Of a stretch of DNA of 64,000 nucleotides, positions 17,860 through 27,069 are shown piece by piece. The notes under the pieces are model-generated. The model was not told the DNA's origin, made no database searches, and saw only the letters and a program-made list of their open reading frames with translations. The stretch covers positions 1-64,000 of the forward strand of contig JALNZD010000004.1 of NCBI GenBank assembly GCA_023229505.1. Reading direction: 5' to 3'. Position 1 is the first letter of the stretch. Each line of letters opens with the position of its first letter. A program made the position numbers and the translations under genes. This DNA is from Bacteroidales bacterium. GTDB lineage: Bacteria; Bacteroidota; Bacteroidia; Bacteroidales; JAGOPY01.

Positions 17860-18831
17860 ATGAAAACTTTAAGAACAATCACGTTTTTGATTTTTATTTC
17901 CATGATTATTCTTTCGGCCGGATGTACGTCACCAGAGGGTGGAAGAAGAAACAAGAAAGGTGAACTTAAAGGGACCATTTCCATTTCAGGAGCTTTTGCT
18001 CTTTACCCTATGACTGTTAAATGGGCAGAGGAATTCCAGAAGCAAAACCCTGCTGTAAGAATCGATATATCGGCAGGAGGAGCAGGAAAAGGCATGACAG
18101 ATGTCCTCTCAGGAATGGTTAACCTGGCCATGTTCTCCCGTGAAGTCAGTCAGTCCGAAATTGACCAGGGGGCATGGTTCATAGCCGTGACAAAAGATGC
18201 TGTTTTACCTACCATCAGCAACCAAAACCCTGTTCTTGATGAAATATTAAAAAAGGGATTTACACAGGAAATTTTCAAAGAAATTTACCTTAGTGGAAAC
18301 ACTCACACCTGGGGCAAATTTCTCGAATTTCCCGATCAAAATAAAATCAATGTTTATACCCGTTCAGATGCATGCGGTGCTGCTGAAATATGGGGAAAAT
18401 ACCTGGGAAAAAACCAGGAAAGCCTTCTTGGGGTTGGCGTTTTCGGTGATCCCGGCATTGCAGATGCGGTTAAAAATGATAAATACGGGATTGGCTTCAA
18501 TAATGTGATTTATGCCTATGATATCAAGTCGCGTAAGAAATATGAAGGCATGGAAATCATCCCTATTGATTTTAATGGTAACCGGTTGATTGATGCTGAG
18601 GAAAACTTCTACGGAAGCCTTGATACTATTATGCTTGCCATTCAAACCGGCAGATATCCGTCGCCACCTGCACGTGACTTATATCTTGTCTCCAAAGGCA
18701 AACCAACCGATCTTGTGATCATTGCTTTCCTTGACTGGATACTTTCTAATGGTCAGCAATATGTACACGAAGGGGGCTATGTGCAGCTCCCTGATGAGAA
18801 GATCAAAAACGAAAAATTAAAACTCAAATAA
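17860..18831 (+). CDS. pstS: Phosphate ABC transporter substrate-binding lipoprotein PstS
   Basis: A 323-residue lipoprotein with lipobox LSAGC (about residue 22) and a PBP-type fold. The start of the mature domain GTISISGAFALYPM and the SAGGAGKGMTDVLSG loop are typical of PstS-like phosphate binders, with YTRSDACGAAE later on. It captures phosphate in the periplasm for PstCAB. First gene of a four-gene operon; pstC follows two bases later from a TTG start. Confidence 0.92.
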   Translation: MKTLRTITFLIFISMIILSAGCTSPEGGRRNKKGELKGTISISGAFALYPMTVKWAEEFQKQNPAVRIDISAGGAGKGMTDVLSGMVNLAMFSREVSQSEIDQGAWFIAVTKDAVLPTISNQNPVLDEILKKGFTQEIFKEIYLSGNTHTWGKFLEFPDQNKINVYTRSDACGAAEIWGKYLGKNQESLLGVGVFGDPGIADAVKNDKYGIGFNNVIYAYDIKSRKKYEGMEIIPIDFNGNRLIDAEENFYGSLDTIMLAIQTGRYPSPPARDLYLVSKGKPTDLVIIAFLDWILSNGQQYVHEGGYVQLPDEKIKNEKLKLK

Positions 18832-18833
18832 GC

Positions 18834-19736
18834 TTGAGCAGGTATAGAATTGGGCGACATCTAAGAAGCAGGCTGCACCTGATCTGGATGATGATCGGTC
18901 TTATAATGGTCATTTTCCTTCCTTTCTTTCTGGGAGTCGGGCTTTATATAAAGTCTACCCTCCTTTTGGAAGACCAATCGCTTGTTGACCTTCTGTTCTC
19001 AAGCGACTGGCGGCCATTGTCCGGGAAATTCGGCTTTTTAGCTTTTGCCGTCAGTTCTATATGGGTGACTGTATTATCCCTTTTAATAGCCGGACCTATA
19101 TGCCTGCTAACTGCAATTCACCTGACACAATATGCCAAAGGCTGGGTCCTTCGCATCATGCACCCGGTTATTGATATCCTGGCAGGGATACCTTCCGTAA
19201 TTTTTGGTGTTTGGGGAATACTCGTTATTGTACCCTTCATTTCACATTATGTAGCTCCTTTTTTTGGAGTCAGTTCATCAGGATATACTATTATCACCGG
19301 CGCAATTGTTCTGGCTGTTATGATCATTCCTTTTGTCCTGAATATTCTTATAGATGTATTTAAGACTGTTCCTGATGAGCTTAAAGAAGCTTCGCTTTCG
19401 CTCGGTGCCAGTCAATGGCAAACGATCAAACTGGTGTTGCTCAGGAAAGCTTTTCCGGGCATTATTTCCGCTTTAGGGCTGGGCATTTCCCGTGCATTCG
19501 GCGAAACCATTGCCGTTCTGATGGTTGTTGGAAATGTGGCTAAAATACCGACCGGGATATTTCAGCCGGGGTATCCCCTGCCAGCACTTATCGCAAACAA
19601 TTACGGGGAAATGTTATCGATTCCAATGTACGATTCGGCACTGATGCTGGCCGCGTTGATCCTGTTCTTCGTGGTATTGGTGTTTAACTTTTTATCACGA
19701 CTAGCCATTGTAAGGCTTGAAAAACAGACGAGCTGA
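18834..19736 (+). CDS. pstC: Phosphate ABC transporter permease PstC
   Basis: A 300-residue permease with six predicted membrane segments. The ABC-permease EAA-type loop is present (ELKEASLSLGASQWQTIKLVLL), as is the PstC-type GISRAFGETIAVLMVVGN. The only plausible start that keeps the N-terminal basic segment (SRYRIGRHLRSR) is TTG 18834, two bases after pstS. Its stop overlaps the pstA start by one base. Confidence 0.92.
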   Translation: MSRYRIGRHLRSRLHLIWMMIGLIMVIFLPFFLGVGLYIKSTLLLEDQSLVDLLFSSDWRPLSGKFGFLAFAVSSIWVTVLSLLIAGPICLLTAIHLTQYAKGWVLRIMHPVIDILAGIPSVIFGVWGILVIVPFISHYVAPFFGVSSSGYTIITGAIVLAVMIIPFVLNILIDVFKTVPDELKEASLSLGASQWQTIKLVLLRKAFPGIISALGLGISRAFGETIAVLMVVGNVAKIPTGIFQPGYPLPALIANNYGEMLSIPMYDSALMLAALILFFVVLVFNFLSRLAIVRLEKQTS

Positions 19737-20593
19737 TGAGGAAGTTCAGATTCATAGAAGAGAAATTTTTCAGGGTTTTGATGTTCATTTCAACTAACCT
19801 GATCGTGATCATACTTCTCCTGATCATTTTCAGTATATTATATAAGGGCTTACCGTCACTTTCCTGGCAAATGATTTCTCAAACCCCAAAAGGCGGCTTT
19901 TATTTTGGTAAGGAAGGCGGGATCCTGAATGCAATAATCGGCTCCCTGTATCTTTCAATCGGCGCCACACTGCTGGCTGTTCTTATCGGGTTGCCGGTAG
20001 CATTATTAATGAATGTCATCCTGGTGAAGCATAAAAAACTTATCAATATGATCAGGTTTTTACTGGACCTGCTCTGGGGAATACCTTCTATTGTTTATGG
20101 TGCTTTTGGATTTACGATCATGATCTATTTCGGGCTAAAAACTTCTTTGCTGGCAGGTATTATCACTGTAACGCTATTCATCATTCCAATCATGGTCAGG
20201 GCCATGGATGAGGTTTTAAAAACTATATCCATCGGGTTATTGGAAACATCCTTGTCACTGGGATCAACTCATTCAGAAACTGCTTTCAGAGTATTCCTGA
20301 GACAGGCTTCTCCAGGACTTGTCACAGCCATCCTGTTATCATTCGGAAGGGCAATAGGTGATGCGGCATCAGTGCTTTTCACAACCGGATATACCGATCA
20401 TATCCCTACTTCACTCATGCAGCCCACGGCAACATTACCGTTAGCCATATTTTTCCAGCTTTCATCACCTATTGCAGAAGTTAAGGACCGGGCCTATGCC
20501 TCCGCCGTTATCCTAACGGTAATCATTCTCATCATCAGTATCCTGGCAAGGTTATATTCTAAAAGGTATCAGAAACACAAAATTAATTTCTGA
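19736..20593 (+). CDS. pstA: Phosphate ABC transporter permease PstA
   Basis: A 285-residue permease of six segments with the EAA loop LLETSLSLGSTHSETAFRVFLRQA and SFGRAIGDAASVLFTTG, which matches PstA. It pairs with PstC to form the inner-membrane channel. The start is translationally coupled to pstC, and pstB begins one base after its stop. Confidence 0.92.
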   Translation: MRKFRFIEEKFFRVLMFISTNLIVIILLLIIFSILYKGLPSLSWQMISQTPKGGFYFGKEGGILNAIIGSLYLSIGATLLAVLIGLPVALLMNVILVKHKKLINMIRFLLDLLWGIPSIVYGAFGFTIMIYFGLKTSLLAGIITVTLFIIPIMVRAMDEVLKTISIGLLETSLSLGSTHSETAFRVFLRQASPGLVTAILLSFGRAIGDAASVLFTTGYTDHIPTSLMQPTATLPLAIFFQLSSPIAEVKDRAYASAVILTVIILIISILARLYSKRYQKHKINF

Positions 20594-20594
20594 C

Positions 20595-21356
20595 ATGGAT
20601 AAAGGTGTCAAAATACTTATCAAAGATCTCGATCTGTACATCGGGAAACAACATATTCTGAAGAATATCAATGTTGTTATTCCTGAAAAGAAGATTACCG
20701 TCATACTGGGCCCTTCGGGCTGTGGAAAAACCACCCTGATGAAAAGTATGAACCGGCTTACCGATATATACCCGGACGTGAAGGTAACCGGACAGATCTT
20801 TATTAATGATGATGATATCCTTCATACCCAGATGGATATTACAAAACTCAGGCAGAAAATGGGTCTCCTGTCTCAGCGTCCTTACCCCCTTCCAATGAAT
20901 ATTTATAACAATATCGCTTATGGATTAAGGATCAGTGGAAGGAGAAAGAAAAGATTTCTGGATAAGCGTGTTGAACATTATCTCAGGGTTGCAAATTTAT
21001 GGGATGAAGTGAAAGACAGGCTGAGGGACCCGGCCTCTAAATTGTCAATCGGCCAGCAACAACGACTATGCCTGGCGCGCGGCCTTGCAGTTGACCCTGA
21101 GATCATTCTTGCCGATGAGCCGACTTCTGCTCTGGATCCCATATCCAGCCAGGCTATTGAAGAGAAATTCATCGAGCTCAAAAAGAATTATACCATCATC
21201 CTGGTAACCCATATCCTGCGTCAGGCCAGGAGGATTGCGGATAACGTTATCTTTATGTATATGGGAGAAGTAATTGAACAAGGCACTGCAGACCAGGTGT
21301 TTAATCATCCGAAGGAAGAAAAAACCAAATCCTATCTAAAAGGGTTATTCTATTAA
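20595..21356 (+). CDS. pstB: Phosphate ABC transporter ATPase PstB
   Basis: A 253-residue ABC ATPase of normal PstB length: Walker A GPSGCGKTT, Q-loop LSQRPYPLP, signature LSIGQQQRLCLARGLA, Walker B EIILADEPTSALDP, and the switch His in LVTHI. It energises PstCA. No phoU follows, which is unusual for a complete Pst operon; a porin gene follows instead. Confidence 0.95.
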   Translation: MDKGVKILIKDLDLYIGKQHILKNINVVIPEKKITVILGPSGCGKTTLMKSMNRLTDIYPDVKVTGQIFINDDDILHTQMDITKLRQKMGLLSQRPYPLPMNIYNNIAYGLRISGRRKKRFLDKRVEHYLRVANLWDEVKDRLRDPASKLSIGQQQRLCLARGLAVDPEIILADEPTSALDPISSQAIEEKFIELKKNYTIILVTHILRQARRIADNVIFMYMGEVIEQGTADQVFNHPKEEKTKSYLKGLFY

Positions 21357-21392
21357 ATTTTATTTATTCTTGAATCCTTAAATTTTAAACTG

Positions 21393-22691
21393 ATGAAAAA
21401 AGTACTGATATTTTTTATTTTCGGACTGTTAATCATTTCACAAACGAAAGGACAATTTACGCTGAAAGGAGAATTCAGACCCCGTTTTGAATACCGGGGA
21501 GGCTATGGGGAAATCCTTTCGAAAGATGAAAAACCAATTTTGACAATTTCTCAGAGAAGCAGACTATCGGCTTACTATCAGACCGGGATTTTCTCATTCG
21601 GGTTTGGAATCCAGGATGTCAGGGTTTGGGGGGATGATGACATGTATTCTTCAACCGGCGTTACCGGGAGTAAGTCCAGTATCGACCTGAATGAAGCATG
21701 GTTGGGGATTAAACCTTATCAGAATGGATTGATTAAAATTGGCAGGCAATACTGGATTTATGAAGATGAGCGGTTACTTTCATCGCGTGGATGGAATCAA
21801 AGCGAAATTAAGTATGATGCAGTCCTTTTCCAGCATATCCAGGATAAATTGCAATTTGATGTGGGACTATCCTGGAATAACTTATCTGAAAAAAATTATT
21901 ATGATGAATATACCAGCGCTAAGATGAAATCATTGAATTTCATATACCTGAAAAAGGGCATCACAAACTGGCTTAATGTTTCGGTAATGGCCCTTGCGTC
22001 TGGGTTTACTGCTACTGACACGACACCTGATATAAACTGGCAAGGAACTTATGGCGGTTACCTGGGGATAAAAAAAGGAGGGCTTAGTGCCATGGTCAGT
22101 GGTTTTTACCAGAATGGGAAAAACAGGAAAGGATTAGAGACCAGTGCTTATATGTTTGCCATCAGCGGTGATTATATTTTTAAGAAGGCCTTTTCAATTG
22201 GTGCAGGAATTGATTACCTGTCGGGTAATGATCAGAAGAAAATCAATTATCCCGATTATGGGGAAAAGTCTCATTCTTTTGATAATCTTTATGGAGTCAG
22301 GCACAGGGTTTTTGGGCACCTGGATTTATTCAATAATCTGCCAAAAGCTACCGGTGATGGCGGGATTATGGATATATTCCTGAGATTAAAATGGAATCCG
22401 GTAACCAATACAACACTCGCTGCAGACTTTCATTTTTTCAGCCTTGAGAATAACGTGATTGATGCATTGCCTCCCATGCAAACCAGTTACATACCAAAAG
22501 GACTCGGACAGGAACTCGACCTCAATATTTCATGGGATATCAGCAAAATAGTGAATTTGAAAGGAGGTTATTCTTGCTATCTCGTTACAGATTCCATGGA
22601 AAAACTCCAGGGAATTGAACCCGGTAACTCGAGGTTTCCTTCCTGGGTTTGGGTGATGATAACTGCAAAACCTGTTTTCCTCGAGAAATAA
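21393..22691 (+). CDS. Outer-membrane beta-barrel porin of the Pst operon (alginate-export/porin-like)
   Basis: A 432-residue protein with a signal peptide ending TKGQ and alternating-hydrophobic strands to the end (mature start FTLKGEFRPRFEYRGGYG; AWLGIKPYQNGLIKIGRQ is typical of the alginate-export-like porin fold). It begins 36 bases after pstB and is closed by the shared terminator, so it belongs to the operon. It probably lets phosphate cross the outer membrane; that is inferred from position. Confidence 0.75.
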   Translation: MKKVLIFFIFGLLIISQTKGQFTLKGEFRPRFEYRGGYGEILSKDEKPILTISQRSRLSAYYQTGIFSFGFGIQDVRVWGDDDMYSSTGVTGSKSSIDLNEAWLGIKPYQNGLIKIGRQYWIYEDERLLSSRGWNQSEIKYDAVLFQHIQDKLQFDVGLSWNNLSEKNYYDEYTSAKMKSLNFIYLKKGITNWLNVSVMALASGFTATDTTPDINWQGTYGGYLGIKKGGLSAMVSGFYQNGKNRKGLETSAYMFAISGDYIFKKAFSIGAGIDYLSGNDQKKINYPDYGEKSHSFDNLYGVRHRVFGHLDLFNNLPKATGDGGIMDIFLRLKWNPVTNTTLAADFHFFSLENNVIDALPPMQTSYIPKGLGQELDLNISWDISKIVNLKGGYSCYLVTDSMEKLQGIEPGNSRFPSWVWVMITAKPVFLEK

Positions 22692-22726
22692 AAAAGGCCG
22701 CCTGATTCACCAGGCAGCCTTTTTTA
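22691..22726. terminator. Bidirectional intrinsic terminator
   Basis: AAAAAGGCCGCCTG, a six-base loop, then CAGGCAGCCTTTTTT. The stem is about 13 bp with one mismatch, with A-run and T-run on both sides, so it works on both strands. It ends the Pst operon (plus) and the Ig-like lipoprotein gene (minus). Confidence 0.9.
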
Positions 22727-22741
22727 TTTATTTATTCATAA

Positions 22742-23473
22742 TTATTTGGGTAGTTTAGCACCTTTGGCAATGATGTACATCTGAACACTAAAGTTCTTTG
22801 TCTCGCCCTGAATAATCTGGAATTCGGTCAATGCCGGGCTTCCCAGGCCACCTGATCCATACCATCCGACAAAGTCTCCTGATGACCAAGTAGCACCATT
22901 GTCAATATCTTTCCATACATCGAGGTAATAATTGCCAGGAAGCACATCAACCATCGAAAAAGTAACAGAAGCGCCTGAACCAATAGCACCCACAAATTTG
23001 ATGGGCTGGTTCCAATTCCAGTTATCCAGCGTTGTATAAATGCTGACCTTAGAGTTGGAAAGATCACCACTAACACCTGCCGGGAAATAGGCTGTACCAT
23101 TAATGGTCGTGACGGTGCTTACAGCAGTGACCGTAAGGGTGCCTGAACCGGTGGCTGTGCCTCCTTTACCATCCGTGACCGTAACAGTAACTGAATAAGT
23201 ACCTGCCTGGCTGGGTGCAGTCCAACTGACTGAAGCGCCAGCCCCGTTGATGGCACCACCGTTTGGGGTGTAAGCATACGTCAAGGCATCGCCATCCGAA
23301 TCAGTTGCTGTAACAGTTACGTTAACGGAGCCACTGGCCGCGATGCTGGAAGGATTAACAGCAACTGATACAATTACCGGATTGCTGTTATCTTTTTTGC
23401 AGCCAGGAAATAGGACTGCGAGAGCCAGGAAAAAAATGCCTGTCAATGTTGTAATGAGTAAGACTCTTTTCAT
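22742..23473 (-). CDS. Ig/cadherin-like repeat lipoprotein
   Basis: A 243-residue lipoprotein (lipobox LFPGC). An Ig/PKD-like domain spans about residues 30-115 (VSVAVNPSSIAASGSVNVTVTATDSDGDALTY, then GTYSVTVTVTDGKGGTA). A C-terminal domain of unknown type follows, resembling carboxypeptidase-regulatory-like folds (YYLDVWKDIDNGATWSSGDFVGWYG). Surface or periplasmic; function unknown. Confidence 0.7.
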   Translation of the reverse strand: MKRVLLITTLTGIFFLALAVLFPGCKKDNSNPVIVSVAVNPSSIAASGSVNVTVTATDSDGDALTYAYTPNGGAINGAGASVSWTAPSQAGTYSVTVTVTDGKGGTATGSGTLTVTAVSTVTTINGTAYFPAGVSGDLSNSKVSIYTTLDNWNWNQPIKFVGAIGSGASVTFSMVDVLPGNYYLDVWKDIDNGATWSSGDFVGWYGSGGLGSPALTEFQIIQGETKNFSVQMYIIAKGAKLPK

Positions 23474-23545
23474 AGGTTTAAGATTTAAATTTTAAGTGGG
23501 TAAAGATAAAAAGAAAATGACGATTCTGTAAATAAATTGCAAAAA

Positions 23546-24523
23546 TTATTCTCCAAGTGCTTGTTTCAGGAATTGAACCCTTTCAAATGCAGCTATATTT
23601 TCATGATGTTTCGTTAATTTTCCTTTGAAATCGTCGATTTTTTCATAACCTTTCCAGGTCATCCATTTCTGCAGATCACTGATCATCGTATCAATATAAC
23701 CGAGCCCATTGATATATAATGTTGAGCATACCTGAACTGCTGATGCACCGGCTAATATCATTTTAATCATGCCACTTCCGTCATGAATCCCGGTATTTCC
23801 GGCAATATCACATTTAACGCGTGTGGAGAAAAGGGATACCCAACGAAGAGGCTGGCCCATTTCCTGCGGGCAGCTCAAATAATTCGGCCGGGTGATTTCT
23901 TCCGTATCAATGTCAATATCCGGCCTGTAAAAACGGTTAAATACAACCATGCCATTGACTCCGGCCTGACAGAGGCGTTTGGTAGTATTAAATGCATTGC
24001 TGAAGAAAGGGCCGATTTTTATTGCAATTGGAATATCGACATTCTTCCTTACCTCCTCGACTATTTTAACATAAAGATCTTCGATTTCGGCACTGGAGGT
24101 TCTTTCATCTTTTGGCACGATAAAAACGTTTAACTCCAGACCATCCGCGCCGGCTTCAACCAATTCCTTCGCATAACGGGGCCACTCGGTGGCGGTGACA
24201 CAATTAATACTGGCGATAATCGGGATATTGGTTTGTTCTTTTGCTCCATGTATCAGTTTAAGGTATCCTTTGATCCCATGCTCCTTTGAATGCTGACTTA
24301 TGAATTCAATCGCTTCAGGATACCAGAAGTAACTCTCGTCCTGGTCTATCAGCCGGTTGGGATCTGCAATAAATTGTTCCTCAAACAGTGATTTCAAGAC
24401 GATGGCGCCTGCGCCATAGTCGGCACATTTTTTAATATCTTCGACTGTACTGGTTATTCTTGAACTACTGACAATTAGGGGGTTGCGAAGCTTAAGCCCC
24501 ATATAAGTCGTTGAAAGATCCAT
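23546..24523 (-). CDS. Dihydroorotate dehydrogenase-like FMN protein in the hox operon
   Basis: A 325-residue TIM-barrel protein of the dihydroorotate dehydrogenase-like group. It has NPLIVSSSRIT near the start, SINCVTATEWPRYAKELVEAGADGLELN, IPIAIKIGPFF (FMN-site Lys), and DIAGNTGIHDGSGMIKMILAGASAVQVCS (phosphate-binding end). The usual catalytic Cys/Ser loop does not match pyrimidine-pathway PyrD closely, so I avoid a pyrD label. It is the last gene of the minus-strand hox run, 19 bases behind the protease, which suggests a redox link with hydrogenase-derived electrons. Confidence 0.8.
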   Translation of the reverse strand: MDLSTTYMGLKLRNPLIVSSSRITSTVEDIKKCADYGAGAIVLKSLFEEQFIADPNRLIDQDESYFWYPEAIEFISQHSKEHGIKGYLKLIHGAKEQTNIPIIASINCVTATEWPRYAKELVEAGADGLELNVFIVPKDERTSSAEIEDLYVKIVEEVRKNVDIPIAIKIGPFFSNAFNTTKRLCQAGVNGMVVFNRFYRPDIDIDTEEITRPNYLSCPQEMGQPLRWVSLFSTRVKCDIAGNTGIHDGSGMIKMILAGASAVQVCSTLYINGLGYIDTMISDLQKWMTWKGYEKIDDFKGKLTKHHENIAAFERVQFLKQALGE

Positions 24524-24542
24524 GCTATATCAGTTTTAAGTT

Positions 24543-25025
24543 TTAAGTTGGTCTTATTTCGGTGTTGAACAAATTTAACAGATAATCCTTCATGTATTCG
24601 AATGCTTTTTGTAAATTATTTTCCGCTTTTTCAGAAAAACCTTCCCGGAACTCCCATTGATATCCTTTGATATGCAACAAATACACTTTTGGGCATTTTC
24701 CGAATAAATCCGCACATAACTTCACGATATACCCTGGTGAGGCAGCATGAGTTGTGAAAGATACTTCATTTTCCCCTGTTACCTTTGTTAATATAAAATC
24801 ATCAATTTCTTCTGTTGAGGCATCAGCAAAAATTACCAGATCTTTTTCTGAAATAACTTCTGCATCTTCGATATTCAATTGGTAATTTGAGTCAAATGTT
24901 ATGCCTGGCAAACCAGATTTTTTAGACCAATCTTCCAGTCTTCTTGCCAACTCGATGCCAAGCCCGTCATCTTCCCGGCCGGGATTACCAAAGCCGTATA
25001 TGAGTATTTGAAAGAACGCTGTCAA
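24543..25025 (-). CDS. hoxW: [NiFe] hydrogenase maturation protease
   Basis: A 160-residue M52-type endopeptidase. It has the nickel-probing GFGNPGREDDGLG (with Glu and Asp), the conserved ADAS segment, and the His in TTHAASPGYIV. It removes the C-terminal peptide of the large subunit after nickel insertion. It starts three bases after hoxH, whose C-terminus carries the expected cleavable tail. The symbol hoxW follows from the operon; the family alone would support a generic name. Confidence 0.9.
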   Translation of the reverse strand: MTAFFQILIYGFGNPGREDDGLGIELARRLEDWSKKSGLPGITFDSNYQLNIEDAEVISEKDLVIFADASTEEIDDFILTKVTGENEVSFTTHAASPGYIVKLCADLFGKCPKVYLLHIKGYQWEFREGFSEKAENNLQKAFEYMKDYLLNLFNTEIRPT

Positions 25026-25028
25026 TGT

Positions 25029-26480
25029 TTATGTCCGCTTCCTGTCAAGCAGGTTATTATCTTTATCAAAAAGTGAAATATCAAGAGGCATCTGACCCAA
25101 TGCATGCGTAGCACAACTCAGGCAAGGATCATAAGCCCTGATAGCCACTTCAACGGCATTCATCATCGGTTCGGTAATCTGAGTTTTACCATTCATCCAT
25201 GATTTAGCCACATGGTTCACTGAACGGTTCATCGGCTCATTGTTATGTGTGGTTGAAACGATAAGGTTGGCCATAATGATCTGGTCATACTCATTGATCT
25301 TGTAATGATGGAAAAGGGTACCACGGGGTGCCTCGATCAAACCGACACCTTCATTCGTTTTGGTTCCTTTTGTGACAAGTGGTCCTTCAAGAAGGTCAGG
25401 ATCATTCAATAATTTTTTCATTTCTTCAGCCGAATGAAGAATTTCAATTAATCGTGCATAATGGTAATGCATGCAATGGTTGTTCGGTTTACCATTTGTC
25501 AGGGATTTAAATTCTTCAAATTCTTTCTGAGCAAGAGGAGTTGGAATAAAGTCGCAGGTGTTCAACCTGGCCAGCGCACCTACCCTGTACCATCCTTTTT
25601 GCGGGCCTAATTCCTTCAAATAAGGGAATTTCATATAGCTCCACGCCTTGACCTCTTCCTCAATATAATCAGTATAATTCTGGTAATCAATATCATTAAG
25701 GATTTTCTTCCCATCAGTATCAACTGCACGAATAACACCATGATAAAGGTCCAGTGCGCCATCTTTACGCACCAGGCTGAGATGGTTGGAGGGGAAGTAG
25801 GCAAATGAATCGATGAATTCTTTATTCTTTTTGTAATAAGTCTTAAAGAAATTAAGAGCACCGATTGACCAATCGATCATTTTATCAATATTCATCGGGT
25901 CCGGGCCTATCAGGAAATGGTTTCTTTCCTCAATGGTGAGGTGCTTGTTGATACCACCTGGTATAGCGCCTGTTCCATGTATTTTTTTACCTGCCGTCGC
26001 GGCAATGATCTCCTGACCGAATTTTCTCATCATCACACCCTGGATTGCCAGGTCCCTGTGATGAATAGCGATCCCAATGACATTCCTGATAGCGGGATCG
26101 GCATCGATTCCCAAAAGCAGGTCAGGAGAGGCAAGGTGAAAGAAGTGCAGCGAATGTGACTGGAACATTTGTCCATAGTGCATTAGCCGGCGCATTTTTT
26201 CTCCGGTCGGTGTGAGGCCTTCGCCCGTACCGGCGCCAACGATCACATCCAATGCTTTGGCTGCCGCCAGGTGGTGGCTCACCGGGCAAATTCCGCAGAG
26301 ACGCTGAACCAAAACCGGGGCTTCCCAATAAGGCCGCCCCTGGACAAAGCGCTCGAAGCCGCGGAATTCCACAATATGAAGCCTTGTCTGTGAAACGTTA
26401 TTTTGATCGTCGAGTCGGATGGTGACTTTTCCATGGCCTTCCACCCTGGTGACGGGTTCTATAGTGATTTTCTGAGACAT
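25029..26480 (-). CDS. hoxH: NAD-linked [NiFe] hydrogenase large subunit HoxH
   Basis: A 483-residue large subunit from ATG 26480, preceded by a purine-rich AGGAGGATCAGGAA; the longer frame to 26513 would run into hoxY. The N-terminal motif L1 is RLCGICPVSHH. The C-terminal motif L2 is DPCLSCATH, giving the four Cys that hold the Ni-Fe(CN)2CO site. A 24-residue tail (ALGQMPLDISLF onward) follows and is the substrate of the adjacent protease. It is a Cys enzyme; no Sec codon is present. The subunit belongs to the bidirectional, cytoplasmic group 3 type. Confidence 0.95.
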   Translation of the reverse strand: MSQKITIEPVTRVEGHGKVTIRLDDQNNVSQTRLHIVEFRGFERFVQGRPYWEAPVLVQRLCGICPVSHHLAAAKALDVIVGAGTGEGLTPTGEKMRRLMHYGQMFQSHSLHFFHLASPDLLLGIDADPAIRNVIGIAIHHRDLAIQGVMMRKFGQEIIAATAGKKIHGTGAIPGGINKHLTIEERNHFLIGPDPMNIDKMIDWSIGALNFFKTYYKKNKEFIDSFAYFPSNHLSLVRKDGALDLYHGVIRAVDTDGKKILNDIDYQNYTDYIEEEVKAWSYMKFPYLKELGPQKGWYRVGALARLNTCDFIPTPLAQKEFEEFKSLTNGKPNNHCMHYHYARLIEILHSAEEMKKLLNDPDLLEGPLVTKGTKTNEGVGLIEAPRGTLFHHYKINEYDQIIMANLIVSTTHNNEPMNRSVNHVAKSWMNGKTQITEPMMNAVEVAIRAYDPCLSCATHALGQMPLDISLFDKDNNLLDRKRT

Positions 26481-26496
26481 TTCCTGATCCTCCTTA

Positions 26497-27045
26497 TTAA
26501 TCAAATTTAACAACTTCGTAGGGCAAATTCATCTTATCACCTGTCAGCAATGCAACGAGTGCATTCCAGATCAGATCAGCCCTTGGAGGGCAACCAGGCA
26601 GGAAATAATCGATCTTGACAATCTCATGACATGGGTACACCTTATCTAATAGCATTGGCAATTCATCATCGTTTGGAAGTATTTTTTCTTTGTTTAATCC
26701 AACCGTGGGCCCGTTCAGGTAAGCTTCTTCAATACATTCCCGGATGGGAATACCGTTCCGGAGAGCCGGAAGTCCGCCCATGATGGCACATTCGCCGACA
26801 GAGATCAGAATGGTGCAATTCTTCCGGAAGTCCTTCAACACTTCGATATTTTCGCTGTTACAGCAGCCTCCTTCGAGAAGTCCAATATCGCAATGTTTAG
26901 TAAATTCCTTAATATCGTCTATTGGTGATTTATTGAATTCCACCAGTTCGATCAGATCAAGGATCCGCTCGTCTATATCAAGTATCGACATATGGCATCC
27001 GAAACAGCCTGCCATTGAAGTCGTTGCTACAATCGGTTTACTCAT
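26497..27045 (-). CDS. hoxY: NAD-linked [NiFe] hydrogenase small subunit HoxY
   Basis: A 182-residue small subunit with only one 4Fe-4S cluster set, as expected for HoxY. The ligands are in AGCFGCHMS (two Cys), SVGECAIMGGLP, and LPGCPPRAD. There is no Tat signal, so it is cytoplasmic. The proximal cluster passes electrons from HoxH to HoxU. The gene starts 24 bases after hoxU and ends 16 bases before hoxH. Confidence 0.94.
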   Translation of the reverse strand: MSKPIVATTSMAGCFGCHMSILDIDERILDLIELVEFNKSPIDDIKEFTKHCDIGLLEGGCCNSENIEVLKDFRKNCTILISVGECAIMGGLPALRNGIPIRECIEEAYLNGPTVGLNKEKILPNDDELPMLLDKVYPCHEIVKIDYFLPGCPPRADLIWNALVALLTGDKMNLPYEVVKFD

Positions 27046-27069
27046 AACTGTTATATTTTTCAGATTAAC

